NCBI RefSeq assembly: GCF_014699135.1
Contig: NZ_JACOFT010000004.1
Span: forward strand, 1 to 64,000
DNA from: Cognatundibacterium aquatile
Lineage (GTDB): Bacteria > Pseudomonadota > Gammaproteobacteria > Burkholderiales > Burkholderiaceae_D
DNA length: 64,000 nucleotides
Reading direction: 5' to 3'
Under the pieces are notes generated by a model. That model was given only the letters and a program-made list of their open reading frames with translations, ran no database searches and was not told the origin of the DNA. This document shows positions 1 through 8,592 of the stretch, one piece after another. The position numbers were made by a program, and so were the translations under genes. Positions within the stretch are counted from its first letter, which is position 1, and each line of letters opens with the position of its first letter.

Positions 1-29
1 TTATTTCTGATCCCGACGCCTCTTCCCAT
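1..29 (-). CDS. Possible leftward gene start, cut by the window edge
   Basis: An ATG at 29-27 on the minus strand is preceded by AAGGAG at 40-35 with a spacing of five bases, a good ribosome binding site. Only nine codons lie inside the window, so the product cannot be identified. The 19-bp perfect palindrome at 68-86 sits in the expected promoter region. The start signal is visible; a gene behind it is inferred. Confidence 0.2.
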
Positions 30-67
30 TACCACTCCTTATTCAGCCGTCTTCTGCTCTTCGATCT

Positions 68-86
68 TACTGACCAGCGGTCAGTA
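68..86. promoter_or_regulatory. Perfect 19-bp palindrome, TetR-operator-like
   Basis: TACTGACC, a three-base centre AGC, and GGTCAGTA form a perfect inverted repeat. TGACC/GGTCA arms of this kind are common in operators of TetR-family repressors. It lies about 40 bases upstream of a possible leftward start codon at 29 and just beyond the hairpin at 101-122. The regulator is unknown. Confidence 0.35.
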
Positions 87-100
87 CGCCGGGTAAAGAA

Positions 101-122
101 AAAGGAGCCCGCAGGCTCCTTT
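101..122. terminator. Bidirectional hairpin terminator
   Basis: AAAGGAGCC and GGCTCCTTT form a nine-base-pair stem around a CGCA loop. Read leftwards it is followed by TTTTTCTTT, so it can end the M64 peptidase transcript, whose stop codon is at 306. The rightward T-run is short. The space from 123 to 305 holds nothing else I can identify. Confidence 0.6.
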
Positions 123-305
123 GTTTGATCTTGAGTGTCATTTCCAGGGGGCTGTCACTCTTCGTTTTATTCCACAGTGTCGCCTCCGTTAAGTCCGTAT
201 CAGATCAGAGGCGCTTTCTGAAGCGGTGATGTATTAATCGAACATCAAAACACAACTTCACTCTTTTTATTCGTGGATAAATTTGTTGTAGTTGCGTAAT
301 CAGAC

Positions 306-1724
306 TTAATTTTTTACTCCCGATTGACTATACAAATCAATAATGACGTTGATCGCTTCGTTGCATACGTCACAGAAAGAGTCACTACGATCGAACATAA
401 TGCATTGCATTTGCGGACGGAAATATCCAGTTGACTCATAGTTCGCCCCTTCGTAAGCGCCAACATCGTTTTTATGCGACGCATTGGAAAACAATTGGCG
501 ATTAAATTGCAGATCCTTCTTAAACAAAGCACTCATTTCGGATTCAGGTCGATTTTGTGCGCGTAGTTGTATTCGTGTTTGCTGGTATTCTTTTGCATGC
601 TGATCAAACACAGTTTTAGGCCATGGAGTTGGTAATGGCGTCCCCGGCCTTACCTTGTGTTTCCACTTCAGATTAGCCGGGTCGCGCATAGCTGTTGCAT
701 TCGGTTCCCATGGTTCTGGCAATACCTCACTACTTTGATACGCAACAGGCGACGTGTAGTATTCATCAGCGAGGCCGGCAAAGTGATGGCCGAATTCATG
801 CACAAACAGATATTCAGCCCAATCATTTTTTGCCGCCGCAGTACTGAATTGTCCAAAAATACCTCCGCCTCCATAAGTCTCATTATTAACAAGAATTTCA
901 ATGAATTCGTACGGAGCATTTTGGGCGATGTTTCTCAACGCGCGATTATCTGTTGTAAGAATATAGCGTTCACTGCCAAAGATATCGTAACGTGTGCCGA
1001 GTGCAGATGCATGATGTACTCCGGTCGAAGGGCGTGAAACTCCCGAGTCGCTCGTTGGAACGGCGATTGCCCAGACGTTAAAGTCTTTGGCACGTTCTTT
1101 AAATGGTGAAACCTTAAAAAGATGCGCCGATAAACGACGTGCATCTGCGATAAATTTCTTCATTTCCGTGGCACTGTAACCATCCCCAAGAATTAATAAA
1201 TCCACCTTTTCCGGCGATGGACCATTGACGATTATAGGCACGGGTTTGGCGATAGCTCGCGGTTGCTTGCGTATGACATCCTGTGCGTCTGTATCGATGT
1301 CAACGCTCCATACAGGCACAAATACATTGTTCTCATCTCGTTTCTGTATGGTGACGCGGACAGGCTTGTCCGGCTTGGGAAATCGCACCGACTCTTCAAA
1401 GCCACGATTTAACTTGCTTGCTTCATCTGTACTTTTCCATTCACCAAAAATAGTTGAAAACCCCCTCGAATAAATGAGTTCACCCGTTTTCAGGTCGCTC
1501 ACTTCCACCTTGTTAACTCCGCGGTTAGATGTGTCAATATTTTGTTGCAGATTGCCAGGCCAAGGCAGTGGTTCTATCAAGACGCGGCTTAAAGCATACT
1601 GTTCAGTTTTATCGTTGCCAGTATGCATATAGTCCACCCGCACAGTTGCAGGTGTCGCTGCCAGACAAATGTTCGAAAAACTCAGCAACATAGCAATGAC
1701 GCCATGCTTTGAAAAAGAACTCAT
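306..1724 (-). CDS. Secreted M64-family (IgA peptidase-like) metallopeptidase
   Basis: A protein of 472 residues beginning with a signal peptide (hydrophobic stretch about residues 8-22, likely cleavage after CLA). The zinc site is clear: H309-E310-x-x-H313, followed by G-L-A-D320-E321-Y, the extended HExxHxxGxxD form typical of peptidase family M64. The region before it (about 25-160) fits the M64 N-terminal domain, and the GDGYSA stretch near 181 is characteristic of the family. It should be exported to the periplasm or outside and hydrolyse proteins. It stands alone, and the next leftward signal is a hairpin terminator at 101-122. The substrate is unknown; IgA cleavage is known only for one family member and should not be assumed. 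Confidence 0.85.
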   Translation of the reverse strand: MSSFSKHGVIAMLLSFSNICLAATPATVRVDYMHTGNDKTEQYALSRVLIEPLPWPGNLQQNIDTSNRGVNKVEVSDLKTGELIYSRGFSTIFGEWKSTDEASKLNRGFEESVRFPKPDKPVRVTIQKRDENNVFVPVWSVDIDTDAQDVIRKQPRAIAKPVPIIVNGPSPEKVDLLILGDGYSATEMKKFIADARRLSAHLFKVSPFKERAKDFNVWAIAVPTSDSGVSRPSTGVHHASALGTRYDIFGSERYILTTDNRALRNIAQNAPYEFIEILVNNETYGGGGIFGQFSTAAAKNDWAEYLFVHEFGHHFAGLADEYYTSPVAYQSSEVLPEPWEPNATAMRDPANLKWKHKVRPGTPLPTPWPKTVFDQHAKEYQQTRIQLRAQNRPESEMSALFKKDLQFNRQLFSNASHKNDVGAYEGANYESTGYFRPQMQCIMFDRSDSFCDVCNEAINVIIDLYSQSGVKN

Positions 1725-1964
1725 TTACTCTCCCGTGATGTTAAAAAATTTGACCACCAGTTTTAATCAAGATTCATATCAGCAAAAACAGACTTGATTG
1801 TAAATTGTTCTTGCATTTCGTATAAACGGAAAATTTGAGTTCAGGCGTAATCTAAGGTTATTCCGGGATTTTCCCGATTATCGGTATGCCTAGTTTCTGG
1901 CTTCGCATTTACAATGACGAATGAGATTGCAGAACACGCAATCAGTTTATTTTTTAAGGTAACA

Positions 1965-2330
1965 ATGAATAAATCTGAAGCCATATTGATCGCTAACGAG
2001 TCTTTACGTGCAAACATACTTAATGAGATGAATACACAGTTTTCTAATGTTGTCCGTTACTCGGGCGATGAAGGCTGGTGGCTCAATATTCCTCTGACTC
2101 ACTTCCGCAAAGAAATTCATTTTCTTATTTGTAGCGATAAAGCGAGAGTCATTCGTCACTTAACGATTAAGGCGAATAACATCCTGAGCCCCGCGACCAA
2201 GTTTCGTGTTAAAGATGGCGTCGCTGATATCTTTATCTCTGCGGCGAATCCCAAGCGATTGGTTGATGCGTTACAAGGTGGGACAAAATACAGCTTTAAC
2301 AAGCATCTTGCTGATGAGTATAGATATTAA
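1965..2330 (+). CDS. Hypothetical protein, 121 residues
   Basis: I do not recognise this protein. The frame is open from 1914, but the ATG at 1965 is preceded by TAAGGT at a suitable distance, while the ATG at 1914 has no ribosome binding site, so I start at 1965 (MNKSEAIL). It is a soluble mixed-charge sequence with a GWW motif near residue 36 and no signal peptide or membrane segment. It lies between the M64 peptidase promoter region and tRNA-Leu. The weak link to neighbours and lack of a known domain suggest a lineage-specific gene. Confidence 0.6.
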   Translation: MNKSEAILIANESLRANILNEMNTQFSNVVRYSGDEGWWLNIPLTHFRKEIHFLICSDKARVIRHLTIKANNILSPATKFRVKDGVADIFISAANPKRLVDALQGGTKYSFNKHLADEYRY

Positions 2331-2445
2331 TCGAGCGCGATTCAGTTCGCGGTAATGAGATTTATTTTTGCAGATAAGAACAAGCCTGATTGGTCGTGCG
2401 TATTGCAAGTTTTGCCTATTAATGTCATAATCTCCCTTATGCGTT

Positions 2446-2530
2446 GCCGAGATGGCGGAATAGGTAGACGCACGGGACTCAAAATCCCGCGCCGCAAGGC
2501 GTGCCGGTTCGATTCCGGCTCTCGGCACCA
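2446..2530 (+). tRNA. tRNA-Leu (anticodon CAA)
   Basis: An 85-base cloverleaf with encoded CCA. The acceptor stem GCCGAGA pairs with TCTCGGC, the anticodon loop is CTCAAAA with anticodon CAA at 2480-2482, there is a long class II variable arm (GCGCCGCAAGGCGT region), and the T arm carries GGTTCGATTCC. It closely resembles E. coli tRNA-Leu(CAA). It is followed by an intrinsic terminator at 2566-2600. Confidence 0.97.
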
Positions 2531-2565
2531 AGAGATTGTTTAAAGCAGTACAAAGTAGTCCAATG

Positions 2566-2600
2566 ACCCGTGTTACTCACTATGAGAACGCGGGTTTTTT
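2566..2600 (+). terminator. Terminator of tRNA-Leu
   Basis: ACCCGTGTT pairs with AACGCGGGT (one G-U pair) around a 12-base loop, followed directly by TTTTTT. It lies 36 bases after the CCA end of the tRNA. Confidence 0.85.
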
Positions 2601-2995
2601 GTTTTATGCGTTTCGTGATGTATCCGTTGGTTCGTCTGTAAATTTTCACAAATTGCCGCTACCAACGGTGAGAAGGAATGCATGTGTTTTTGTTGATGAT
2701 ACAAAACGTATCTTTGAATAGTTGCTGATCATAAAAATATGGGATGCGCTGATATTACGCGCAGCGCTAATTAGAATTGCCCCATGCTGTCCTTCCACGG
2801 GCTCAAGCGTTCGACATATTCAAAGCCCCTCTCTCTATCGCCAGTTGCAAGAGGATTCGATTTTTTTGATCGCATTGAGCCAGCGTTGGATAAGTAAGAG
2901 CGCGATTAACGCTGCTGAATATTTTGGGTAACGCATCCCTGATCGCGATGAGCATACATGGTTGTAAACGATCCGATATGCTTATCGCTATGTCA
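2601..2995. other. Gene-poor stretch after tRNA-Leu
   Basis: About 395 bases between the tRNA terminator and the convergent glycosyltransferase stop at 2996. Open frames here are short and lack ribosome binding sites and recognisable protein character. I see no integrase remnant and no copy of the tRNA 3' end that would mark an attachment site. Confidence 0.5.
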
Positions 2996-4717
2996 TTACT
3001 GCAATTTGCGACGATACAATATAAACAGTTCATCTTTATCGGCAGCGCGGTGCCCACTCCAGACGGGCTCCCATTGTTCAGCGTCTACGTGAGCTGGCAT
3101 AACGGGTGTGGTAGTTTGCTTCCGGCTATTCTGCACCATCAGATAGCCGCAGTCATGGTCCGAGAATCCGGCGAATTGAATTTTGCCGAAGTAAGCAAAA
3201 GTACTTCGTTGCGATGGCCCGATATATCCCTCGATACAGTATGCTTTATTCGGTAGTTGCTGGGCGAGGTCTTCGGCAACACTGGCGTACGTCACTCGGT
3301 GATTAATCCACGGCAGCCATAATGTCAGCAGCAGCAACCAGCATAAAATAAGTCCGCCACTCGACAGTACGACTGCCCGCCAAAGAACCGATGGTTGCCG
3401 CGAAATACGCCAATAAACCAGAAGGAACCAGGCGAGCGTAGCGATGAAAGCGAGCATAAAAACGAACGGGTTAAAGCTTGCTTCGAAACCCGGAGCCAGT
3501 CTTAGGATTTTAGCTCCTAAGTTGCTTGGGACGCCGGTTTGCTCTGCTATCCAGCCTAGCCAGATAAAGCCCGCAGTGCCTGTGAGTACGGTCACTGCAA
3601 ACCAGTCAACAGCGTTGATCGCACTGCGCTTCATTGTTGGCAGGCCGAATGCGGCAAGAATTGCCATTGGAGGCAGCAGCGGAAGTAATAAACTTTCCTC
3701 TGCGTTTTGACTCATTAAGGCCAGAATGATAAATCCGAACAGGAATGCAACTGGTAACGCAATATGCAGCGCTTTTTCTTGCCTCCGCCACGCATAAATA
3801 GCCCACGCAGCAAAAGGCCAGGCTGGCCACGCAAACCAGATGCTATATTTAAAAAAGTAGCTGATGCTATCGATGCCAGGCCAGTTAATCTGACGATAAT
3901 TCCATAACATCCAGGCGGGGACCGGGCTGCTGTCGTAGGGATGATTTATTTGTATGGCGAGTAGCCAGATTGCTGTTGGAAGCAGTACAACCGGTAACGC
4001 TGCAACAATAAATTTAATGTGCTGCGTTTGTTGGCGATAGACGCATAGTGCAATCAGTATAAAAAATAAGGTAACCGGCAGCACCCAGCCTTTCGTCAGC
4101 ACGAGCAGACCGAGGCTAAGTCCTAATTGAGCACTAAGAGAAATTTTCGGCGTATCGAGCAGGCGGACGCAAACATACAGAGTGAATGCCACCAGTGAAA
4201 TTTGCAGGGTTTCAGCACCAGTTTCATGGCTACGTATCAGTAAACCCAGGCATCCGAGGTAGATGAGTAAAGCACCGTCGGCAAGTGTGCGGCCGAAATC
4301 TTTAGGATCCGGTTGCCCCCCAAACGCGAGTTTCAGTGGCTGGGCTTCTGCACGGCGCCCGAGCAGATAGGTTGCATACCAGACTGAAACTGATCCGAGT
4401 AAAAAGAAAAAACCAGTCGACAGTCGGGCCGCCATAGGGGCGCCAACAATACCGCCGAATAGTTTGATGCAGATCGCACCGATCCAGAACGCCAGTGGTC
4501 CTTTTTCTGCCATGGGCAGACCAACGATATGTGGCCACAGCCAGTCGGAAAGCGTGCCTTGTGCCATCGTCCACATGATGCCGAAACTTGTTGCATCATC
4601 GCCTTTCCATGGATCTCGTCCAATCAGGCCTGGCAGGATGTAGAGCAGACAGAGTGCCAGTATTCCCCAGCGAGGAAGGGCAATGGTGGCGGAGGCAGGA
4701 AGACGAACTGGCTTCAT
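2996..4717 (-). CDS. GT-C membrane glycosyltransferase (ArnT/PMT-like)
   Basis: A protein of 573 residues with about 11-13 predicted membrane segments. The first extracytoplasmic loop holds R34-D35-P-W-K-G-D40-D41, matching the acidic catalytic motif of polyprenyl-phosphate-dependent GT-C enzymes such as ArnT and PMT proteins. A soluble periplasmic stretch occupies about the last 90 residues. It likely transfers a sugar from an undecaprenyl-phosphate donor to lipid A, another glycolipid or a protein at the periplasmic face. There are no arn pathway genes next to it, so aminoarabinose transfer cannot be claimed. It is monocistronic, downstream of rpmE2 but separated by a terminator. The start has only a weak ribosome binding site. 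Confidence 0.75.
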   Translation of the reverse strand: MKPVRLPASATIALPRWGILALCLLYILPGLIGRDPWKGDDATSFGIMWTMAQGTLSDWLWPHIVGLPMAEKGPLAFWIGAICIKLFGGIVGAPMAARLSTGFFFLLGSVSVWYATYLLGRRAEAQPLKLAFGGQPDPKDFGRTLADGALLIYLGCLGLLIRSHETGAETLQISLVAFTLYVCVRLLDTPKISLSAQLGLSLGLLVLTKGWVLPVTLFFILIALCVYRQQTQHIKFIVAALPVVLLPTAIWLLAIQINHPYDSSPVPAWMLWNYRQINWPGIDSISYFFKYSIWFAWPAWPFAAWAIYAWRRQEKALHIALPVAFLFGFIILALMSQNAEESLLLPLLPPMAILAAFGLPTMKRSAINAVDWFAVTVLTGTAGFIWLGWIAEQTGVPSNLGAKILRLAPGFEASFNPFVFMLAFIATLAWFLLVYWRISRQPSVLWRAVVLSSGGLILCWLLLLTLWLPWINHRVTYASVAEDLAQQLPNKAYCIEGYIGPSQRSTFAYFGKIQFAGFSDHDCGYLMVQNSRKQTTTPVMPAHVDAEQWEPVWSGHRAADKDELFILYRRKLQ

Positions 4718-4769
4718 AGCTTTAAATGTGGGTGGAAAGCGTGCTTATTGTAAGGAAAGAAGAAGTAAA

Positions 4770-4796
4770 AAAGGCAGCCTGAGCTGCCTTTTTTTA
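4770..4796. terminator. Terminator downstream of rpmE2
   Basis: AAAGGCAGC and GCTGCCTTT form a nine-base-pair stem around CTGA. T-runs flank it on both strands, so it works in either direction. It follows the leftward rpmE2 stop codon at 4815. Confidence 0.85.
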
Positions 4797-4814
4797 TTTA
4801 AATCATTGCACGAA

Positions 4815-5081
4815 TTAGTTAGCAACAGAAGTCTTGGAACCAACGCTGCCGAACTTTTTACGGAATTTGTCAACGCGACCAGCGGTGTCAACGATTTTAT
4901 GTTTGCCAGTGTAGAAAGGATGGGATTCTGCAGAAACCTCGATCTTAACCAGTGGATATTCTTTACCTTCAAATTCAGCTTTGTCTTTTGTGCTGATAGT
5001 TGAACGTGTGATGAATTTGAAATCGTTAGAAACGTCGTGGAACAACACTTCGCGATAGTTTGGGTGGATGCCTTCTTTCAT
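4815..5081 (-). CDS. rpmE2: 50S ribosomal protein L31 type B
   Basis: A protein of 88 residues starting [12 protein letters not shown], the standard L31 start; the in-frame extension up to 5117 is rejected because GAGG lies eight bases before the ATG at 5081. It lacks the CxxC zinc ribbon of type A L31, so it is the zinc-independent type B paralogue, which in many bacteria is raised when zinc is scarce (family knowledge). It is monocistronic, ended by the hairpin at 4770-4796. A minus-strand TATAAT at 5217-5212 could be its -10 element, but I found no convincing -35 partner and no clear Zur box. Confidence 0.95.
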   Translation of the reverse strand: MKEGIHPNYREVLFHDVSNDFKFITRSTISTKDKAEFEGKEYPLVKIEVSAESHPFYTGKHKIVDTAGRVDKFRKKFGSVGSKTSVAN

Positions 5082-5402
5082 GCTTGCCTCAATATAAAGT
5101 TGGTAGCCAATCAGCACTTCGTCGGTCGTCTCGCTTCTTGACCCGATTGCGTATCACTTGCCAGAGTTAAAGTAATGATGGATTTCGCGATTGCAAAATG
5201 CCAAGCTCGCGATTATACAATAGGATTGGTCGTTGGCGCCATATCGGATTGTTTTACCATGTTTACTAATCAATCAATGAATGCAGGGGGGATTGATTTC
5301 TTAGTTTTGTTTATCTCTATAGCGTTGCTGTTTTAGTTTTATGTAATGAATTAGCCGGACTACAGTTAAAATTTGGCATTGATTGAATGATGTGAGAAGA
5401 GT

Positions 5403-6032
5403 ATGGCAGGAAGCTATGTAGGAATGAACGCAATGCTGCACACCATAGAAGTGGCAGGTGTCGTGGCTTTTGCCTGTTCCGGATTTATAGAAGCCAGGCG
5501 CAAGCGTATGGATCCGGTCGGTGTGTTTACTGTCGCCTTTATTACTGCTTTCGGTGGCGGCACGCTGCGTGATTTGTTACTCGATCGCCGACCACTATTT
5601 TGGGTGGAAAATCAGGAATATCCTATATTGATTTTTTTACTGGCATTGATCGCCACACCTTTGTTTCGTCATTTGCGCCATGCTGTTACTGAGAGCGCGA
5701 TCGAGTGGGCAGATGCTCTAGGCTTGGGCTTGTTCAGCGTGACAGGAACGTCGCTGGCACTGGAGTTGGATATGCCGGCTTTTGTCTGTGCCATGATGGG
5801 CGTTATTACTGGTATTTTTGGTGGTGTATTGCGGGATGTGATCTGTAATGAGATACCGATGGTGTTCCGGCGCGGGCAACTTTACGCTACCTGTGCTTTC
5901 ACGGGGTGCTGGGTTTATCTCGGGATGACTTACCTTCAGTTTAACGATGCGGCAGCCTTACTCGCCGGCATTATCAGTACTTTCGCGTTACGGATGCTGG
6001 CAGTAAAGTTTGATCTGAAATTGCCTGCTTGA
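5403..6032 (+). CDS. TRIC-family cation channel protein (UPF0126, YicG/YadS type)
   Basis: A protein of 209 residues with seven hydrophobic segments arranged as two repeated halves. The first half carries FGGGTLRDLLLDR and the second GIFGGVLRDVICNE, the paired GGGxxRD signature of the UPF0126/TRIC family. These inner-membrane proteins are homologues of trimeric intracellular cation channels and are thought to pass monovalent cations; the bacterial role is poorly known. The start at 5403 has GAG six bases upstream; an alternative ATG at 5424 lacks spacing. It is converging with tetR at 6072 and stands alone. I saw no terminator in the 39-base gap. Confidence 0.85.
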   Translation: MAGSYVGMNAMLHTIEVAGVVAFACSGFIEARRKRMDPVGVFTVAFITAFGGGTLRDLLLDRRPLFWVENQEYPILIFLLALIATPLFRHLRHAVTESAIEWADALGLGLFSVTGTSLALELDMPAFVCAMMGVITGIFGGVLRDVICNEIPMVFRRGQLYATCAFTGCWVYLGMTYLQFNDAAALLAGIISTFALRMLAVKFDLKLPA

Positions 6033-6071
6033 ATACGATTAGTACTGCCAGTAGCTGCGCTTACCCTGTAC

Positions 6072-6716
6072 TCAGGCAGACGGGGGATTTTTTTTAAGCG
6101 GAGGGCGTGTCATTAATCCGCTTAAAAACATATCCACCATATCCTCTGCGTGCGTGTTGATGCAGTATGCATTTGGGTCCTCAAGCCATTCGCCGATGAG
6201 ACCTACCAGGAAACTATGATTCGCGTGCATGGCGATCCATGTATCAGTCTCCGGGGGCAGCTGACCTGAAGCTACTGCATTGTCGATAATGACCTGCACT
6301 TTATTCAGGCATTCTGTGCGTTTTTCTTTTTCAGTTTCGAAGTAGGGTAGGTCAACATTTTTTTCGCTGCGATGAAAAATAATGTCGAATACCTTGCGTT
6401 GACGAGAATCACTGGATACCAGCTTCAGAAAGTGGATATTCAACTGGCGTAGCGCTGCGATGGGATCTTTTTGGGGAGCATCACTGATTTCGTTCAATAA
6501 GGCTTCCATAGGCAGGAAGGCGCGATCACACATCGCCTGAAACAGCGCATTCTTATCTTTAAAGTGCCAATAGATAGCGCCGCGCGTCATTCCTGCTGCA
6601 CATGCTACGTCATTCAGCGTTGTGTTGGTCACGCCTTTGGTCGAGAAGACATCTTCCGCAGCATTTAACAGAGCCGTGTGGGTTTCCTGTGCTTCCTCTT
6701 TCGTCTTTCTTGCCAT
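6072..6716 (-). CDS. TetR-family repressor of the adjacent RND efflux operon (AcrR/TtgR type)
   Basis: A protein of 214 residues starting MARKTKEEAQET. The start at 6716 is chosen over the longer frame to 6890 because AAGGA precedes it with correct spacing and TetR proteins of this group begin with MARK/MVRR. The helix-turn-helix lies at about residues 28-50 (DVACAAGMTRGAIYWHF), and the C-terminal part is the ligand-binding TetR_C domain of the AcrR type. It is divergent from the RND adaptor gene at 7165, and an AcrR-like operator lies on that promoter at 7101-7128. It should repress the pump until a drug-like ligand binds. Divergent orientation and operator make this role well supported by inference. 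Confidence 0.92.
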   Translation of the reverse strand: MARKTKEEAQETHTALLNAAEDVFSTKGVTNTTLNDVACAAGMTRGAIYWHFKDKNALFQAMCDRAFLPMEALLNEISDAPQKDPIAALRQLNIHFLKLVSSDSRQRKVFDIIFHRSEKNVDLPYFETEKEKRTECLNKVQVIIDNAVASGQLPPETDTWIAMHANHSFLVGLIGEWLEDPNAYCINTHAEDMVDMFLSGLMTRPPLKKNPPSA

Positions 6717-6809
6717 GATTTTCCTTGCTAAGTCCATATCTGCCGCCCGGTCGCCGAAGGTAACCGGAAGCGCTGATATCACTCTGTCTGATGCGTCCCC
6801 GTTTTTTAT

Positions 6810-6829
6810 AAAGAGGCGCTTTCCTCTTT
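6810..6829. repeat. Perfect hairpin in the tetR 5' region
   Basis: AAAGAGG, spacer CGCTTT, CCTCTTT form a perfect inverted repeat with T-rich flanks on both sides. It lies 94 bases upstream of the tetR start codon, between tetR and the shared operator. If the tetR transcript starts upstream of it, this could act as an attenuator; otherwise its role is unclear. Confidence 0.4.
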
Positions 6830-7100
6830 TTGGTCGGCATCTTAAGAGGGGTGCGCAATTATCGCAATACCAGAATGACTCTATTTCCACGAAGTTTGCG
6901 GCAGTACACTTCTTTTTACGAAAAATTCATACTTTGTTACATGAGAAACAACGCTATCCAGATAATAATAACGGGCTCAATCTTGGTGCGCTTGTTGAAT
7001 TCAACCTGCCGTTAATTTCGATGATTTCACGATTCGTAATCAAGTTGTCATCGTTATCTGTGAATGCCTTGCTAATCTATAGGGTCATTTCAGAATTTCA

Positions 7101-7128
7101 TTTACAAACATTCGTGTATGTATATAAT
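7101..7128 (+). promoter_or_regulatory. Efflux operon promoter overlapped by AcrR-type operator
   Basis: TTTACA at 7101-7106, a 16-base spacer and TATAAT at 7123-7128 form a near-consensus sigma-70 promoter 36 bases before the adaptor start codon. The same bases contain TACAAACATT-CGTG-TATGTATATA (7103-7126), an imperfect palindrome very close to the E. coli acrAB operator bound by AcrR. Repressor binding here would block RNA polymerase. The TetR gene at 6072-6716 is the obvious partner. Confidence 0.8.
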
Positions 7129-7164
7129 AGCACACCGTCCTTTCATTTATAAGAAAGAATTTCT

Positions 7165-8490
7165 ATGTACTCCTCAGGTTTCCCTTCGTCCCAGTCCTTG
7201 ACCCTGTCATCACAGATATCGCAATTGTTCTCTCGCCGCGCAGCCAGTGTGCTGGCGATCAGTTTGTCTTTAATTGTGTTGACTGCGTGCGGCAAGCAAG
7301 GTGGGCAAAATGCTGGTCCGGGCAATATGCCTCCGCCAGAAGTCAATGTAGTTGCGCTGGAAAGTCGTGATCTTGCAGTGGATTTTGAATATGTGGGCCA
7401 GACTGCAGGCTCGAAAGAAACAGAAATCCGGGCGCGTGTTCCGGGAATTCTGGAAAATCGTTTATACGAAGAAGGCTCCCGCGTGAAAGCAGGCACAGTC
7501 TTATTTCAGATCGACCCAGCAACTTATCAGACGCAACTGGCCTCCGCCGAAGCTTCTGCTGGTGTTGCAGAAGCGAAGCTGAATCAGGCAAAACGTGAAT
7601 ATGCGCGTCTGGCACCTCTTGCGACAGAAAAAGCGATTAGTCAAAAAGAATTTGACGATGCGAAGTCAACGTTGGAAACCGCAGAAGCGAGCTACAAGCA
7701 AGCGCGTGCGCAGGCCAATGAAGCAAAACTGAATCTGGGCTATACCAAAGTCGTGGCGCCAATTGACGGCGTGACTGGCATGGCGGCTAAGTCGAACGGT
7801 AGTCTGATCACCAGCGCAGACAGTTTATTAACTACGATCGTTCAGACCGATACTTTGTATGTCAACTTCAGCATTCCGGAATCAGATTACCTGAAAGTTT
7901 CCAAAGAGGTGAATGGCGGCAAGGTTGCTGTACCAGGAAAAGCCGCTAAAAATGGCAGCATAGGCTTTGATGTGAAGCTGAAACTGGCCGATGGCAGTAT
8001 GTTCCCGACGACAGGCAAAATGAATTTTGTCAGTGAGCGTATCAACGCTGCCAATGGCGGTTTTGATGCGCGTGCGCAAGTGGCTAATCCTGACGGTACT
8101 CTGCGTCCTGGACAATTTGTTCGCGTCATGTTGTCAGGGGCGAAACGTATAGGGGCACTCGCTGTACCACAACGCGCTGTGATTGATGCACCGATGGGCA
8201 AGATTGTTTTTGTGGTGACACCAGATAACAAACTGGCACCTCGTCCGGTTGAGCTTGACGGCTGGTCGCACGGAGAATGGATTGTTACCAAAGGACTCAA
8301 AGCTGGTGAGCGCGTGATGGTTGACGGCGTGATCAAAGCACATGATCCTGGTATGACAGTGAAGCCAGTGCTTATTTCTGCACAGGCAGCCAATGCCGCA
8401 CCAGCACCAACAGCAGCTCCGGCTACTGCAAAAGAAGGCGCTTCTGCATCTGGCGCTGCATCTGCCGCTTCGGCTGCCAGTGCTAAGTAA
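7165..8490 (+). CDS. RND efflux periplasmic adaptor lipoprotein (AcrA/MexA family)
   Basis: A protein of 441 residues with an unusually long N-terminal leader and a lipobox ending LTAC at C42, so it should be lipidated and anchored to the inner membrane. The mature part has the barrel-sandwich halves (GxLENRLYEEGSRVKAGxxLFQID and IDGVTGMAAKSNGSLI), a coiled-coil hairpin at about 130-190 rich in Ala/Gln/Glu, and a beta-barrel and membrane-proximal region. The last 45 residues are Ala/Pro/Ser-rich. It bridges the pump at 8593 to the outer-membrane channel at 11763. It is the first gene of the operon and is driven by the promoter at 7101-7128. Confidence 0.95.
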   Translation: MYSSGFPSSQSLTLSSQISQLFSRRAASVLAISLSLIVLTACGKQGGQNAGPGNMPPPEVNVVALESRDLAVDFEYVGQTAGSKETEIRARVPGILENRLYEEGSRVKAGTVLFQIDPATYQTQLASAEASAGVAEAKLNQAKREYARLAPLATEKAISQKEFDDAKSTLETAEASYKQARAQANEAKLNLGYTKVVAPIDGVTGMAAKSNGSLITSADSLLTTIVQTDTLYVNFSIPESDYLKVSKEVNGGKVAVPGKAAKNGSIGFDVKLKLADGSMFPTTGKMNFVSERINAANGGFDARAQVANPDGTLRPGQFVRVMLSGAKRIGALAVPQRAVIDAPMGKIVFVVTPDNKLAPRPVELDGWSHGEWIVTKGLKAGERVMVDGVIKAHDPGMTVKPVLISAQAANAAPAPTAAPATAKEGASASGAASAASAASAK

Positions 8491-8592
8491 ACGTGTCGAT
8501 ACGCATTGAGAGATGCATAGCTTATTGTTGATAGCACTCCATTCTTTATGAACATCCCGCTTCTGACAGAAGCGGGCGACAAGGAATAATTC

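Noticed and set aside
1..128. Two plus-strand frames open from the left edge, ending at 96 and 128
   Set aside because: One reads straight through the hairpin at 101-122, the other is a short hydrophobic sequence without coding character.
2536..2931. Short plus-strand frames after tRNA-Leu, considered as integrase remnants
   Set aside because: No tyrosine recombinase motifs and no duplicate of the tRNA end.
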